From: Sedimentisphaerales bacterium
GTDB lineage: Bacteria; Planctomycetota; Phycisphaerae; Sedimentisphaerales; Anaerobacaceae
DNA: 5,687 nucleotides
Direction: 5' to 3'
Assembly: GCA_030630905.1 (NCBI GenBank)
Contig: DAOVMB010000196.1
Coordinates: 1-5,687 of the forward strand
Shown here: one piece after another, positions 1 to 4,910 of the stretch
Position numbering within the stretch: the first letter of the stretch is position 1
How the letters are laid out: the number at the start of each line of letters is the position of its first letter
The notes under the pieces: model-generated
What the model was told of the DNA's origin: nothing
The model's input: the letters and a program-made list of their open reading frames with translations, nothing else
Databases searched by the model: none
Made by a program: the position numbers and the translations under genes

Positions 1-768
1 AAAACCAACGACATAAAATTGCGAGGTCTGGTTGCCCTGGAAGGTGTCTCCGGTTCCCTCATTTACATCGTCAAAATTGTCGCCAAAGTATACATCGTGC
101 GAGGCTGCTGTGTTGCCCGGGTCCCAAGAAAGGCTGGCCCAGGTGGCTATGTGTGTTGCGCCATCTTCAGGATTGGGCTTCTTGGCTGTAAAACTACTGA
201 AAGCAGGTTCGACATAGTCGCCTTCATAAAATCTTACGCCGTCTATCCAGAAATCGCCAGTGTCATATTGAATGTGAAATGTGATTGTTGCCGGATTTAC
301 ATCTTCAGTAAAAACAGGAGTTGTTACGCTGAATTCCTGCCATTCTTCCGTCATGGTGAAGGCCTGCGAACCATATCCCGTCCAGGGATCTTCTCCCAGT
401 TCCGGCTTGAAATTGATCTGCAAGGTACCTTCATTACACTTGAGAAAGGCCGAAAGAGTATATTTCTTGCCTGTTTCAAAGGTATGCCCAGCATGCTGAA
501 GGCCCGCATCCCAGAAATTTGCCCCTGCTTCCGGAACCTGAAGATGCAGGCAATAATCTCCCTCAACCGGATCTTCGGGAACCGCCGCTCCCACAAGATC
601 CGTGACGACTTCTGTGGTTACGGGGCCGTATGTGCTCCACGGCGCCATTACACCGTCCTCATAACCACCGTTAACCAGCAAGTTTTCGACTTCTTGGGCG
701 TGGCTTGGACCAACCCATAAGGATCCTATCAATAAAAATACTGCCAACCAAACTACTCGTGTTCTCAT
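1..768 (-). CDS. Secreted carbohydrate-binding-like surface protein, partial (C-terminus beyond left edge)
   Basis: The reading frame is open from an ATG at 768 to the window edge (256 codons, no stop), so the 3' part is missing. Seen: residues 1-24 form a signal peptide (R2/R4, hydrophobic 5-20, cleavage likely after S-H-A24). Residues about 28-183 look like a jelly-roll module of the CBM4/9 kind, opening with NLLVNGGYEDGV and closing with DFWIDGVRFYEGDY. Residues about 190-256 start a fibronectin-III/Ig-like segment (PNPEDGAT, LSWDPG, SHDVYFGDNFDDVN). This order is familiar from large planctomycete extracellular proteins, which often continue into LamG or other sugar-binding domains; that continuation is inferred. 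The role is probably binding polysaccharide outside the cell or at its surface, with no enzymatic domain visible. The start is supported by AAGGAG eight bases upstream. It stands alone, 442 bases downstream of the lipoprotein gene. The long plus-strand frame at 19-720 is its antisense shadow. Confidence 0.85.
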   Translation of the reverse strand, partial: MRTRVVWLAVFLLIGSLWVGPSHAQEVENLLVNGGYEDGVMAPWSTYGPVTTEVVTDLVGAAVPEDPVEGDYCLHLQVPEAGANFWDAGLQHAGHTFETGKKYTLSAFLKCNEGTLQINFKPELGEDPWTGYGSQAFTMTEEWQEFSVTTPVFTEDVNPATITFHIQYDTGDFWIDGVRFYEGDYVEPAFSSFTAKKPNPEDGATHIATWASLSWDPGNTAASHDVYFGDNFDDVNEGTGDTFQGNQTSQFYVVGF

Positions 769-776
769 GATACTTT

Positions 777-782
777 CTCCTT
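777..782 (-). promoter_or_regulatory. Ribosome binding site of the secreted-protein gene
   Basis: AAGGAG on the minus strand lies eight bases before the ATG at 768. It fixes the start so that the protein begins directly with a well-formed signal peptide. Confidence 0.8.
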
Positions 783-788
783 ACAATC

Positions 789-803
789 AGTCGCTTTGCG
801 ACT
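789..803 (-). other. Perfect hairpin just upstream of the ribosome site
   Basis: AGTCGC, a three-base loop and GCGACT form a perfect 6-bp stem. The stem ends only six bases before the AAGGAG site of the secreted-protein gene, close enough to affect ribosome access or message stability. No U-run follows on the minus strand, so it is not an intrinsic terminator. The structure is seen; the regulatory role is inferred. Confidence 0.45.
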
Positions 804-871
804 TAACTCAATTGACTATTACTATAGGCCATACTGCAAGTTACTTCGGCCAATTCCATAAGACAAATAAA

Positions 872-895
872 TCAAGTAAACCCTTTTCTATACAT
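872..895 (-). pseudogene. Seven-codon ORF MYRKGFT with strong ribosome site; possible prepilin-leader relic or leader ORF
   Basis: The minus strand reads ATG at 895 through MYRKGFT to TGA at 872-874. An AAGGAGGA ribosome site (901-908) stands five bases before it, the best Shine-Dalgarno in the window, and a consensus -10 box TATAAT (920-925) lies just upstream. The peptide matches the start of type IV prepilin/pseudopilin leaders, which typically read (K/R)-G-F-T-L-I-E. Adding one T before the stop would give GFTLIYL, then 11 more codons to a stop, so any pilin body is gone: only 103 bases separate the stop from the next gene. Two readings are possible: the decayed 5' end of a pseudopilin gene, or a tiny upstream ORF in the leader of the secreted-protein gene. 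With so few residues the pilin resemblance could be chance. Confidence 0.35.
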
Positions 896-900
896 AAAAG

Positions 901-908
901 TCCTCCTT
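901..908 (-). promoter_or_regulatory. Strong Shine-Dalgarno of the seven-codon ORF
   Basis: AAGGAGGA on the minus strand, five bases from the ATG at 895, matches the anti-Shine-Dalgarno almost fully. It is stronger than the sites of the recognised genes here, which is notable for an ORF of only seven codons. Confidence 0.6.
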
Positions 909-919
909 AAAAAAGAAAG

Positions 920-925
920 ATTATA
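920..925 (-). promoter_or_regulatory. Consensus -10 box upstream of the seven-codon ORF
   Basis: TATAAT on the minus strand, 6/6 with the sigma-70 -10 consensus. A start near 913 would put the transcript end immediately before the AAGGAGGA site and give the secreted-protein gene a leader of about 145 bases. No good -35 box is found at 16-18 bases, so it would rely on an activator or be a chance match. Confidence 0.4.
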
Positions 926-1073
926 CACGAAATACGACCGATAATATTGTCATCTTGGCTATGCTACACCAATGTTTGCTAAAACAATTCCTCGCGAATT
1001 GACATCACCTGCTTCCGTTAAAAGCCCAATATAAGCCGTTCATTCAAATACAAGATTATTGGCGACAATAGCA

Positions 1074-1099
1074 TGGGCTTCTTGCATCTGGCAAGCCCA
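1074..1099 (-). other. Bulged hairpin, first half of an alternative-pairing leader
   Basis: On the minus strand TGGGC-TTGC (1099-1091) pairs with GCAA-gaa-GCCCA (1085-1074), about nine base pairs with a three-base bulge and a five-base loop. It begins about 20 bases after the predicted start of the promoter at 1126-1154. A third copy of the 5' arm, TGGGCTTT (1028-1021), can compete for the same 3' arm. No U-tract follows the first hairpin. Structure is seen; function is inferred. Confidence 0.4.
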
Positions 1100-1125
1100 G
1101 CTCCGTGCGCACTCTACAATCTCTT

Positions 1126-1154
1126 TTTATAACAAAACACCTATTTATTGTCAA
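1126..1154 (-). promoter_or_regulatory. Near-consensus sigma-70 promoter reading toward the secreted-protein gene
   Basis: Minus strand TTGACA (1154-1149), a 17-base spacer, then TATAAA (1131-1126): 6/6 and 5/6 matches at the ideal spacing, the best two-box promoter in the window. Transcription would start near 1119, some 350 bases before the secreted-protein ATG at 768, so the product is either a long structured leader or a separate small RNA. Confidence 0.6.
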
Positions 1155-1210
1155 ATAAAAAATGACCGATAATGAAGGAACCTTTGGCGTATTTGTACAG
1201 GATTGAGGAT

Positions 1211-1741
1211 TTATTTTGTATGTTTAAGTGTGAATTCGGATGAAAGACGCTTGCCGTTCGGGCACAGGCATGTTGCCTGTAGAATGTAGTCTTGGCTGTT
1301 GGCCTGCTCGCAAGGTAAACTGAACTCATAAGTCCGCAAGAAATCCCGCCAGTAGTCATTATTTGTAGTCGGGTCGGTTAAATCGACATCCGGCCAAATA
1401 ACAACCCTTTTTCCCTTTGGCTCAGACGATCGCTGCATATACTCATACAATTCAAAACGAAACATGCCCGGTGATTTTATCTGGGAGCCGAATGGATCGA
1501 TTAAACTAACATAAATATTAATTTTAGATTGCTGAGTATTGCCGGGGCTAACAAATTCAGTCAACGGCATAATGTCAATTTTAGAAGGAGCATAACGAGC
1601 ATAAAAGGAGAGTTTGTTAATATCGCTATTAGCCGTGGCAGGGATTTCGTTAGGCCCTATAGGCTGCTCACAACCAACATTAATGGATAAAAGCGTAAGC
1701 AATAATAACCGGGATATAATACACAATGGTTTCATTCTCAT
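1211..1741 (-). CDS. Small probable lipoprotein of unknown function
   Basis: 176 residues. Seen: a basic N-terminus and a hydrophobic stretch at about 7-22 end in N-V-G-C24, which reads as a type II (lipoprotein) signal. Asn at -3 is off the usual Leu/Val/Ile, so lipidation at C24 is likely rather than certain. The mature part starts with a short Pro/Asn-rich linker, then about 130 residues of alternating polar and hydrophobic strands with aromatic-rich blocks (KLSFYARYAPSKIDIMPL, RFELYEYMQR, YWRDFLRTYEF). C144, C158 and C160 remain in the mature chain. I do not recognise a named family; the strand-rich pattern suggests a compact beta fold facing the periplasm, which is inference. Two starts are possible, ATG at 1741 or two codons later at 1735 (MKP); neither has a clear ribosome site. 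It begins 63 bases after ribBA ends and may be transcribed from it, with no obvious functional link. Confidence 0.8.
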   Translation of the reverse strand: MRMKPLCIISRLLLLTLLSINVGCEQPIGPNEIPATANSDINKLSFYARYAPSKIDIMPLTEFVSPGNTQQSKINIYVSLIDPFGSQIKSPGMFRFELYEYMQRSSEPKGKRVVIWPDVDLTDPTTNNDYWRDFLRTYEFSLPCEQANSQDYILQATCLCPNGKRLSSEFTLKHTK

Positions 1742-1804
1742 TTTTAATAATTAAAATTGAAATTCACACATGCTGCCGGCATTTAGGCGTAAAATCCGAA
1801 CAGG

Positions 1805-3046
1805 CTATAAATCCTTATCAAGTAAATGACCGAGACGATATTTTTTTGTTCTCAAATAGTCGATGTTATGCTCGCCGGGTTCGGCTTTTAGCGGAATCTG
1901 CTCAACAATCTTTATACCGTAAACCTCAAGGCGACTGATCTTTTTAGGATTATTGGTTAATATTTTTATTTCCCGCAGTCCCAGGTCACGACAGATTTGA
2001 GCGCCAATTCCATAGTCGCGTTTGTCTGCCATGAAGCCCAACTTTAGATTAGCGTCAACCGTATCAAGGCCCTGTTCCTGGAGTTTGTAAGCCCGCAGCT
2101 TGTTTGTAAGACCGATGCCTCTGCCTTCCTGACGCAAATAAATCAAGGCGCCTTTACCGGCCTGTTCGATCATTTTCATCGCGGTTACCATCTGGTAGCC
2201 GCACTCGCAGCGCTGCGAATGAAACAAATCGCCTGTCATACATTCCGAATGCACCCGAACCAACAGCGGTTCGTTATGCTCAATGGGTTTGCCATTCTCG
2301 TCGAGATTGCCAACGTCACCCTTGCATAATGCCAAATGAGGTTCGGGCGAAGTAACGCTGTCATAGGCGATTAGTGTAAATTCTCCATAGTCGGTGGGCA
2401 GACTGACGCACTCGATGCGTTTAATCTGTCTCTCACGCTGAAGCCGATATTCGATTAGTTTGGCGATAGAGGCGATTTTTAGTTTGTGCTGTTCACAGAA
2501 CTTGAGCAATTCCGGCACTCGCGCCATCGAACCGTCTTCGTTCATAATTTCGCAGATGACGCCAGCCGGTTTCAAGCCCGCCAGACGCATCAAATCAATC
2601 GTTCCTTCGGTCTGTCCCGCTCGCACCAGCACCCCGCCCTCGCGGGCGCGCAGCGGGAATATATGGCCGGGACGAGCAAGGTCGCTCGGCTTGGCCTCAT
2701 CGGCAATCGCCGCCTGAACAGTCTGTGCCCTGTCAGCGGCGCTGATGCCTGTGCTAATGCCTTCGGCGGCATCGATACTGACAGTAAAGGCCGTGCCGAA
2801 ACGTGCCGTATTATCAACGGTCTGTGGATACAGGCCAAGCACATCACATTTCTCTGGTAGAAGCGGCAGGCAAATAAGACCGCGGCCGAACTTGGCCATG
2901 AAGTTGATAATCTGGGGCGTTACTTTCTCGGCGGCGCATACAAGATCGCCTTCGTTCTCACGGTCTTCGGCATCGACAAGCACAATCATGTTGCCGCGGC
3001 GAAGCTCCTCTAAAACTTCCGGTATTTCGCTAAATTGTATCGTCAC
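1805..3046 (-). CDS. ribBA: RibBA: 3,4-dihydroxy-2-butanone-4-phosphate synthase / GTP cyclohydrolase II
   Basis: Cytoplasmic bifunctional enzyme feeding both branches of riboflavin synthesis: ribulose 5-phosphate to 3,4-dihydroxy-2-butanone 4-phosphate plus formate, and GTP to 2,5-diamino-6-ribosylamino-4-pyrimidinone 5'-phosphate. 413 residues, normal for the fusion. Residues 1 to about 200 are the RibB domain: acidic loop D28-R-E30-N-E-G-D34, TGISAADR (99-106), PGH128, EIMNEDG (166-172). Residues about 205-413 are the RibA domain: zinc ligands C269, C280 and C282; RQEGRGIGL (305-313); Y320; D341 and R343; TNNPKK (364-369). All RibA catalytic positions align with E. coli C54/C65/C67/Y105/D126/R128 at a constant offset of 215. 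Both activities should therefore be intact. The start is GTG: a TAG codon sits directly in front of it, so no earlier in-frame start exists, and GGGG lies nine bases upstream. It follows pgsA after 102 bases. No FMN riboswitch consensus is visible in the leader. Confidence 0.97.
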   Translation of the reverse strand: MTIQFSEIPEVLEELRRGNMIVLVDAEDRENEGDLVCAAEKVTPQIINFMAKFGRGLICLPLLPEKCDVLGLYPQTVDNTARFGTAFTVSIDAAEGISTGISAADRAQTVQAAIADEAKPSDLARPGHIFPLRAREGGVLVRAGQTEGTIDLMRLAGLKPAGVICEIMNEDGSMARVPELLKFCEQHKLKIASIAKLIEYRLQRERQIKRIECVSLPTDYGEFTLIAYDSVTSPEPHLALCKGDVGNLDENGKPIEHNEPLLVRVHSECMTGDLFHSQRCECGYQMVTAMKMIEQAGKGALIYLRQEGRGIGLTNKLRAYKLQEQGLDTVDANLKLGFMADKRDYGIGAQICRDLGLREIKILTNNPKKISRLEVYGIKIVEQIPLKAEPGEHNIDYLRTKKYRLGHLLDKDL

Positions 3047-3108
3047 CTATATATCCCCAGTGAAGAGAATAAAACGAAGATTCAAAACAACAATTAAAAA
3101 CAACTACC

Positions 3109-3114
3109 ATTATA
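3109..3114 (-). promoter_or_regulatory. Candidate -10 box for ribBA
   Basis: TATAAT on the minus strand, a full match to the sigma-70 -10 consensus, within the 102-base pgsA-ribBA gap. It would give a leader of about 55 bases. No recognisable -35 box stands 16-18 bases upstream, so cotranscription from pgsA remains possible. Confidence 0.4.
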
Positions 3115-3148
3115 GCCGGGATTTGTTTTCGACTACGGTTCTTAGTTG

Positions 3149-3793
3149 TTACTCTAAATTCTCATTTTTGTTCGCAAGGTTCTGCTCATATGCTTCAATA
3201 TAACGACTTCCATCTCGTATGTAAATAAGAGTTACTAAAATGGCAGTTCCAGCGGCCGACCACCAGAGAATCCGCAGGAACCAAATCCAGCCCGGCAGTA
3301 TGCTGGAAACCTCAGGACCGATCAAAATCCCTGCTACCATCGACAATTGCAAAGCAGTAGCGAGTTTGCCTATGAACACAGGGGCGATGTGGATCTTTGA
3401 CGTAATTAAATAGACAATTACAAAACCTATCAACAAAAATAAATCTTTACCGATGATAAGTACTACAACCGTCGGGGGCAGCATAAAATTCTCAACATGA
3501 CCCCGTTGCGAGGCTAAAAGAAGGCATGCACAGGTGATAAGCAGTTTATCTGCAATCGGATCAAGAAACGCTCCTAGTTTCGTAATCTGATTTTTCCTGC
3601 GAGCCAGATATCCGTCAACGCCGTCACTAACCGCCATTACCAGAAACAGGAGAATCGATACATACCGCATTACGTTCCGGGCAGAATCGCTAAGGGACGG
3701 ATCGTTTGTCTTGAGCATAAAACTGACAAATGGGATGATCAGCAGTATCCGAATAATTGTAATCCGAGTGGCCCAGTTTAGCTTTACTTTCAT
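3149..3793 (-). CDS. pgsA: CDP-diacylglycerol--glycerol-3-phosphate 3-phosphatidyltransferase
   Basis: Inner-membrane enzyme that joins CDP-diacylglycerol and sn-glycerol 3-phosphate to give phosphatidylglycerophosphate, the committed step to phosphatidylglycerol and cardiolipin. 214 residues; PgsA proteins are usually about 180-200. Seen: the full CDP-alcohol phosphotransferase signature D57-x2-D60-G61-x2-A64-R65-x8-G74-x3-D78-x3-D82, with all four metal-binding aspartates. Hydrophobic segments lie at about 12-26, 44-56, 83-94, 107-131, 138-160 and 168-192. The N-terminus (NWATRITIIRILLIIPFV) resembles PgsA more than phosphatidylserine synthase, but related transferases share the motif, so the exact acceptor is inferred. 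The C-terminus is a short polar tail. The ATG at 3793 has only a weak ribosome site (GGT eight bases away). It is the first gene of the minus-strand set and divergent from pdxJ. Confidence 0.88.
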   Translation of the reverse strand: MKVKLNWATRITIIRILLIIPFVSFMLKTNDPSLSDSARNVMRYVSILLFLVMAVSDGVDGYLARRKNQITKLGAFLDPIADKLLITCACLLLASQRGHVENFMLPPTVVVLIIGKDLFLLIGFVIVYLITSKIHIAPVFIGKLATALQLSMVAGILIGPEVSSILPGWIWFLRILWWSAAGTAILVTLIYIRDGSRYIEAYEQNLANKNENLE

Positions 3794-3867
3794 AGATTGC
3801 TACCGTGAATCAATAATTGCCGATCTTTGCCTTTGTATTGTTTCTATTATCCTGTATAAGCAGTATA

Positions 3868-3896
3868 AATATAGCACAAATACGAGACCAGTTAAA
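3868..3896 (-). promoter_or_regulatory. Weak candidate promoter for pgsA
   Basis: Minus strand TTTAAC (3896-3891), a 17-base spacer, then TATATT (3873-3868). The -10 matches 5/6 but the -35 only 3/6. A start near 3861 gives a leader of about 67 bases. Overlapping TATACT just downstream is an alternative -10. An isolated TTGACA at 3961-3956 has no matching -10 at proper spacing. Confidence 0.3.
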
Positions 3897-3971
3897 CAAC
3901 GGTTTTAAAATGATCGCTCCGATGCTTCGTATTTGATCGTAACACCATAGTACTCTGTCAAGCTTAAATCT

Positions 3972-4052
3972 GTAAGTTGTCATTCCGCACTTGATGCGGA
4001 ATCCAAGATGCCAACGATTCTGGATTCCCGCTTCCGCGGGAATGACAATTAC
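3972..4052. repeat. Dispersed palindromic intergenic repeat ('VIPAEAGIQ' type), MITE-like
   Basis: Outer arms GTAAgTTGTCATTCC (3972-3986) and GGAATGACAATTAC (4039-4052) are inverted repeats of 14 bases differing by one inserted base. Inside are two perfect hairpins, ATTCCGCA/TGCGGAAT (3982-3989, 3995-4002) and ATTCCCGC/GCGGGAAT (4024-4031, 4036-4043), plus a competing central stem GGAATCCA/TGGATTCC (3998-4005, 4021-4028). Read on the minus strand it gives VIPAEAGIQ...GFRIKCGMT, the signature often seen in spurious 'hypothetical proteins' of many bacterial genomes. That recognition is from general knowledge; copy number in this genome cannot be judged here. It sits between the two divergent promoters, disrupting neither. 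No transposase is nearby. Confidence 0.85.
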
Positions 4053-4117
4053 TCTATCCACAACATAAATACCGGAATATTTTACTGCCTTAATTTACTT
4101 GTGTTGAAACTGCACAG

Positions 4118-4126
4118 TGATATAAT
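4118..4126 (+). promoter_or_regulatory. Extended -10 promoter of pdxJ-dapA
   Basis: TGATATAAT is a complete extended -10 element (TG, one base, TATAAT). The -35 region (TTGTGT, 16 bases upstream) is poor, as is common when the extended -10 is present. The start would be near 4133, about 20 bases before the pdxJ ATG, leaving a leader just long enough for the ribosome site. Confidence 0.65.
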
Positions 4127-4140
4127 CCAGCAAATAAATC

Positions 4141-4145
4141 GAGGG
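4141..4145 (+). promoter_or_regulatory. Ribosome binding site of pdxJ
   Basis: GAGGG followed by eight A-rich bases to the ATG at 4154; it confirms the pdxJ start. Confidence 0.7.
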
Positions 4146-4153
4146 CAAAAAAA

Positions 4154-4885
4154 ATGGCTGTACTAAATGTAAATATCGACCACGTCGCAACTATCAGGCA
4201 GGCCCGGCTGACCGATGAGCCTGACCCAATCTGGGCGGCGGCCCAGTGCGAACTGGCCGGTGCAAACGGAATTACCGTTCACTTGCGGCAGGACAGGCGG
4301 CATATATGCGACCGGGATGTTCGTCTGCTTAAGGAAACCGTCGCGTGCAAGCTGAATCTCGAAATGTGTATGGCAGAATCCATTGTGAAAATTGCCGAAG
4401 AGATTAAGCCGGATCAGGTTACATTGGTGCCCGAGAAAAGAGCTGAACTGACGACCGAAGGAGGTCTGGATTGCGTTCGGTACAAGAAACGCCTTGCCGG
4501 CGTTGTTAAACGAATGCACAAAAAGCGCATTTTGGTAAGCACTTTTATCGCACCCGATAAGGAGCAAATTATCGCTACGGCACAGACCGGATGCGATGCA
4601 GTCGAACTGCATACCGGCATGTACGCAAACGCCAGAGGCCAACGAGCAGTCAATAAGAAACTAGCAGAGTTGGAAGCCGGCAAAGAACTCGCGATGGAGA
4701 ATAGGCTTCTGGTCCATGCTGGTCACGGTTTGACATACCGAAATATTGCCGGCGTGGCGCGCATCAAAGACCTTTGCGAGTTCAATATCGGCCATAGCAT
4801 TATAGCAAGAGCAGTCTTTTCCGGAATCGAGCAGGCAACTGCCGAAATGATAAGATTGATAGATAAATTCAGTTCGCAATTGTGA
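4154..4885 (+). CDS. pdxJ: Pyridoxine 5'-phosphate synthase
   Basis: Cytoplasmic TIM-barrel enzyme of the DXP-dependent vitamin B6 pathway. It condenses 1-deoxy-D-xylulose 5-phosphate with 3-amino-2-oxopropyl phosphate to give pyridoxine 5'-phosphate. 243 residues, the usual length. Seen in order: NIDHVATIRQAR (7-18), TVHLRQDRRHI (41-51), LNLEM (67-71), VTLVPEKR (89-96) with TTEGG (100-104), VELHTGMYA (150-158), HAGHGL (188-193), NIGHSIIARAV (211-221). H43, E70, E151 and H191 correspond to E. coli H45, E72, E153 and H193 at a constant offset of two, so the active site looks complete. The ATG is set by GAGGG eight bases upstream and by the family N-terminus (M-x-x-L-x-V-N-I-D-H). It heads the plus-strand unit with dapA, 25 bases apart. 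Its presence implies a PdxA/PdxJ-type B6 route rather than PdxS/PdxT, which is inference from this gene alone. Confidence 0.97.
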   Translation: MAVLNVNIDHVATIRQARLTDEPDPIWAAAQCELAGANGITVHLRQDRRHICDRDVRLLKETVACKLNLEMCMAESIVKIAEEIKPDQVTLVPEKRAELTTEGGLDCVRYKKRLAGVVKRMHKKRILVSTFIAPDKEQIIATAQTGCDAVELHTGMYANARGQRAVNKKLAELEAGKELAMENRLLVHAGHGLTYRNIAGVARIKDLCEFNIGHSIIARAVFSGIEQATAEMIRLIDKFSSQL

Positions 4886-4898
4886 GTTCATAGTTCTT

Positions 4899-4903
4899 AG
4901 GAG
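4899..4903 (+). promoter_or_regulatory. Ribosome binding site of dapA
   Basis: AGGAG seven bases before the ATG at 4911, inside the 25-base pdxJ-dapA gap. No terminator fits in that gap, which supports cotranscription. Confidence 0.75.
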
Positions 4904-4910
4904 AATAAGA

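Larger units (their letters stand above)
769..1210. other. 442-base gap without a conventional gene
   Basis: Lies downstream of the lipoprotein gene and upstream of the secreted-protein gene, both on the minus strand. It holds a near-consensus promoter (1126-1154), a bulged hairpin (1074-1099), smaller perfect hairpins at 1057-1070 (TATTG/CAATA) and 985-1001 (CAATTC/GAATTG), a lone -10 box (920-925), the seven-codon ORF (872-895) and a hairpin by the ribosome site (789-803). No convincing intrinsic terminator for the lipoprotein gene is seen: a T-rich run on the minus strand near 1157-1163 lacks a proper stem before it. No protein of useful length is encoded on either strand, apart from out-of-frame shadows of the lipoprotein gene. 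Confidence 0.6.
3794..4153. other. Divergent intergenic region between pgsA and pdxJ
   Basis: 360 bases serving as the upstream region for both flanking transcription units. It contains the weak pgsA promoter on the left, a palindromic dispersed repeat in the middle (3972-4052), and the extended -10 promoter of pdxJ on the right. The remainder is AT-rich without a supported gene; the minus-strand frame at 3810-4061 is produced by the repeat. Confidence 0.7.

Noticed and set aside
19..720. 233-codon plus-strand frame
   Set aside because: It lies antisense to the secreted-protein gene, has no signal or recognisable motif, and the opposite strand has a ribosome site, signal peptide and recognisable modules over the same stretch.
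1040..1087. 15-codon minus-strand frame MQEAHAIVANNLVFE as a peptide gene
   Set aside because: The nearest GGAG is 13 bases from the ATG, too far for good initiation. It is mentioned only as a possible part of the alternative-pairing leader.
1150..1200. Intrinsic terminator after the lipoprotein gene
   Set aside because: A T-run is present on the minus strand but the preceding sequence offers only a four-base stem (AAGG/CCTT) more than ten bases away; a promoter overlaps the same area.
1141..1359. 72-codon minus-strand frame overlapping the lipoprotein end
   Set aside because: Most of it is an out-of-frame shadow of the lipoprotein gene, with no ribosome site and no coherent protein character.
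2486..3203. Long plus-strand frames opposite ribBA and the pgsA gap
   Set aside because: They are antisense shadows; the minus strand carries complete RibBA with all catalytic motifs.
3956..3961. TTGACA as the -35 box of pgsA
   Set aside because: No acceptable -10 box lies 15-19 bases downstream on the minus strand.
3810..4061. 83-codon minus-strand frame with MDRVIVIPAEAGIQ
   Set aside because: This is the usual false protein produced by the palindromic repeat; there is no ribosome site and the rest of the frame is intergenic promoter sequence.
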